NCBI RefSeq assembly: GCF_024730785.1
Contig: NZ_CP102830.1
Location: forward strand, 2,914,001 to 2,978,000
Direction: 5' to 3'
Source: Pseudomonas sp. LS44
GTDB lineage: Bacteria; Pseudomonadota; Gammaproteobacteria; Pseudomonadales; Pseudomonadaceae
DNA: 64,000 nucleotides
Shown here: positions 63,845 to 64,000 of the stretch, piece by piece
Position numbering within the stretch: position 1 is the first letter of the stretch
Layout: the number at the start of each line of letters is the position of its first letter
Made by a program: the position numbers and the translations under genes
Notes under the pieces: model-generated
What the model was told of the DNA's origin: nothing
Databases searched by the model: none
Seen by the model: only the letters and a program-made list of their open reading frames with translations

Positions 63845-64000
63845 CACACGCCCTCCTCTGCCTGCTGCCAGGCGGCGCGGCGTTCCAGCACGATACCCAC
63901 GGCGATGCCGGACAGCGCCGCCGCCATCAGCCCGAGCTTGTACGGCAGCTCGTTGCACAGCAGCACCACTGCGCCGGCGACCAATGCCGCGGCTATCTGC
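63844..64000 (-). CDS. AzlC family exporter large subunit (C-terminal part)
   Basis: The last 51 codons of a gene cut by the window end. The readable C-terminus is a hydrophobic helix pair (ALVAGAVVLLCNELPYKLG and LMAAALSGIAVGIVLERR) followed by AWQQAEEGV, as in AzlC. It is coupled to the AzlD-like gene. Confidence 0.8.
   Translation of the reverse strand, partial: QIAAALVAGAVVLLCNELPYKLGLMAAALSGIAVGIVLERRAAWQQAEEGV

Noticed and set aside
1..64000. Search for CRISPR arrays, prophage genes and complete insertion sequences
   Set aside because: No evenly spaced repeats, no phage structural or integrase genes, and no full transposase frame were seen.

Overview
The window looks like a chromosomal segment of a high-GC gammaproteobacterium, most probably a Pseudomonas. 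The grounds are the rnd-ycgL pair, the minCDE-rluA-apeB block, the aerobic-type B12 operon behind a btuB cobalamin riboswitch, REP palindromes of the form GTAGGAGCGAATTCATTCGC, and a gene order that, from memory, matches two blocks of P. aeruginosa (PA1271-PA1304 and PA3242-PA3263). The species cannot be resolved by reading. No phage, CRISPR array or complete insertion sequence was seen.

Layout. 1-15007 is housekeeping: a DUF2937 membrane protein, a class II amidotransferase, oligopeptidase B, a spermidine-synthase-like protein, an HNH nuclease, a gluzincin peptidase, YcgN, a 2-hydroxyacid dehydrogenase, YcgL/RNase D, an SMP-30-like protein, SseA and a FadL-type porin. 15008-20884 is an accessory stretch: a decayed response regulator, a MerR-controlled disulfide module (dsbB, dsbA-like, isoprenylcysteine methyltransferase-like), a strikingly AT-rich triple RidA fusion, and a lipase foldase next to only the tail of its lipase. 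20885-23763 holds glutathione peroxidase, an MFS transporter coupled to a 40-residue membrane protein, a MarR regulator and a 19-cysteine copper-binding-type protein.

23777-35862 is a leftward B12 locus. The cobalamin riboswitch precedes btuB, then a membrane protein (BtuN candidate), cobO, cobB, bluB, cbiB, cobD, cobQ, cobU, cobT, cobC and cobS. Together these take up corrinoid, amidate and adenosylate it, add aminopropanol, make the lower ligand and join the nucleotide loop. REP and MITE-like palindromes sit in several of its gaps, and one REP encodes the C-terminal tail of CobD.

35952-56190 carries an O-methyltransferase, two NlpC/P60 lipoproteins, a sirtuin, a Tag-like glycosylase, TtcA, a DnaJ-related protein, a Yip1-type protein, SprT, a patatin, HtrB, MinCDE, RluA, ApeB, a HAD protein that has lost its catalytic aspartates, a quinone oxidoreductase, the Prc protease, an EAL-GGDEF protein and a tight three-gene operon of unknown role. 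56191-64000 holds an AT-rich gap with three DnaA-box matches, an FKBP lipoprotein, tRNA-Asp, tRNA-Val, rdgC, a guanidine-II riboswitch in front of sugE, an LplT-PlsC fusion, a FecA-like TonB receptor and an azlCD pair cut by the window end.

The best candidates for something new are the triple RidA fusion with complementary loss of active-site residues, the catalytically dead HAD protein, the DnaA-box/AT-rich gap, and the XRE / 121-residue / Sel1 operon.
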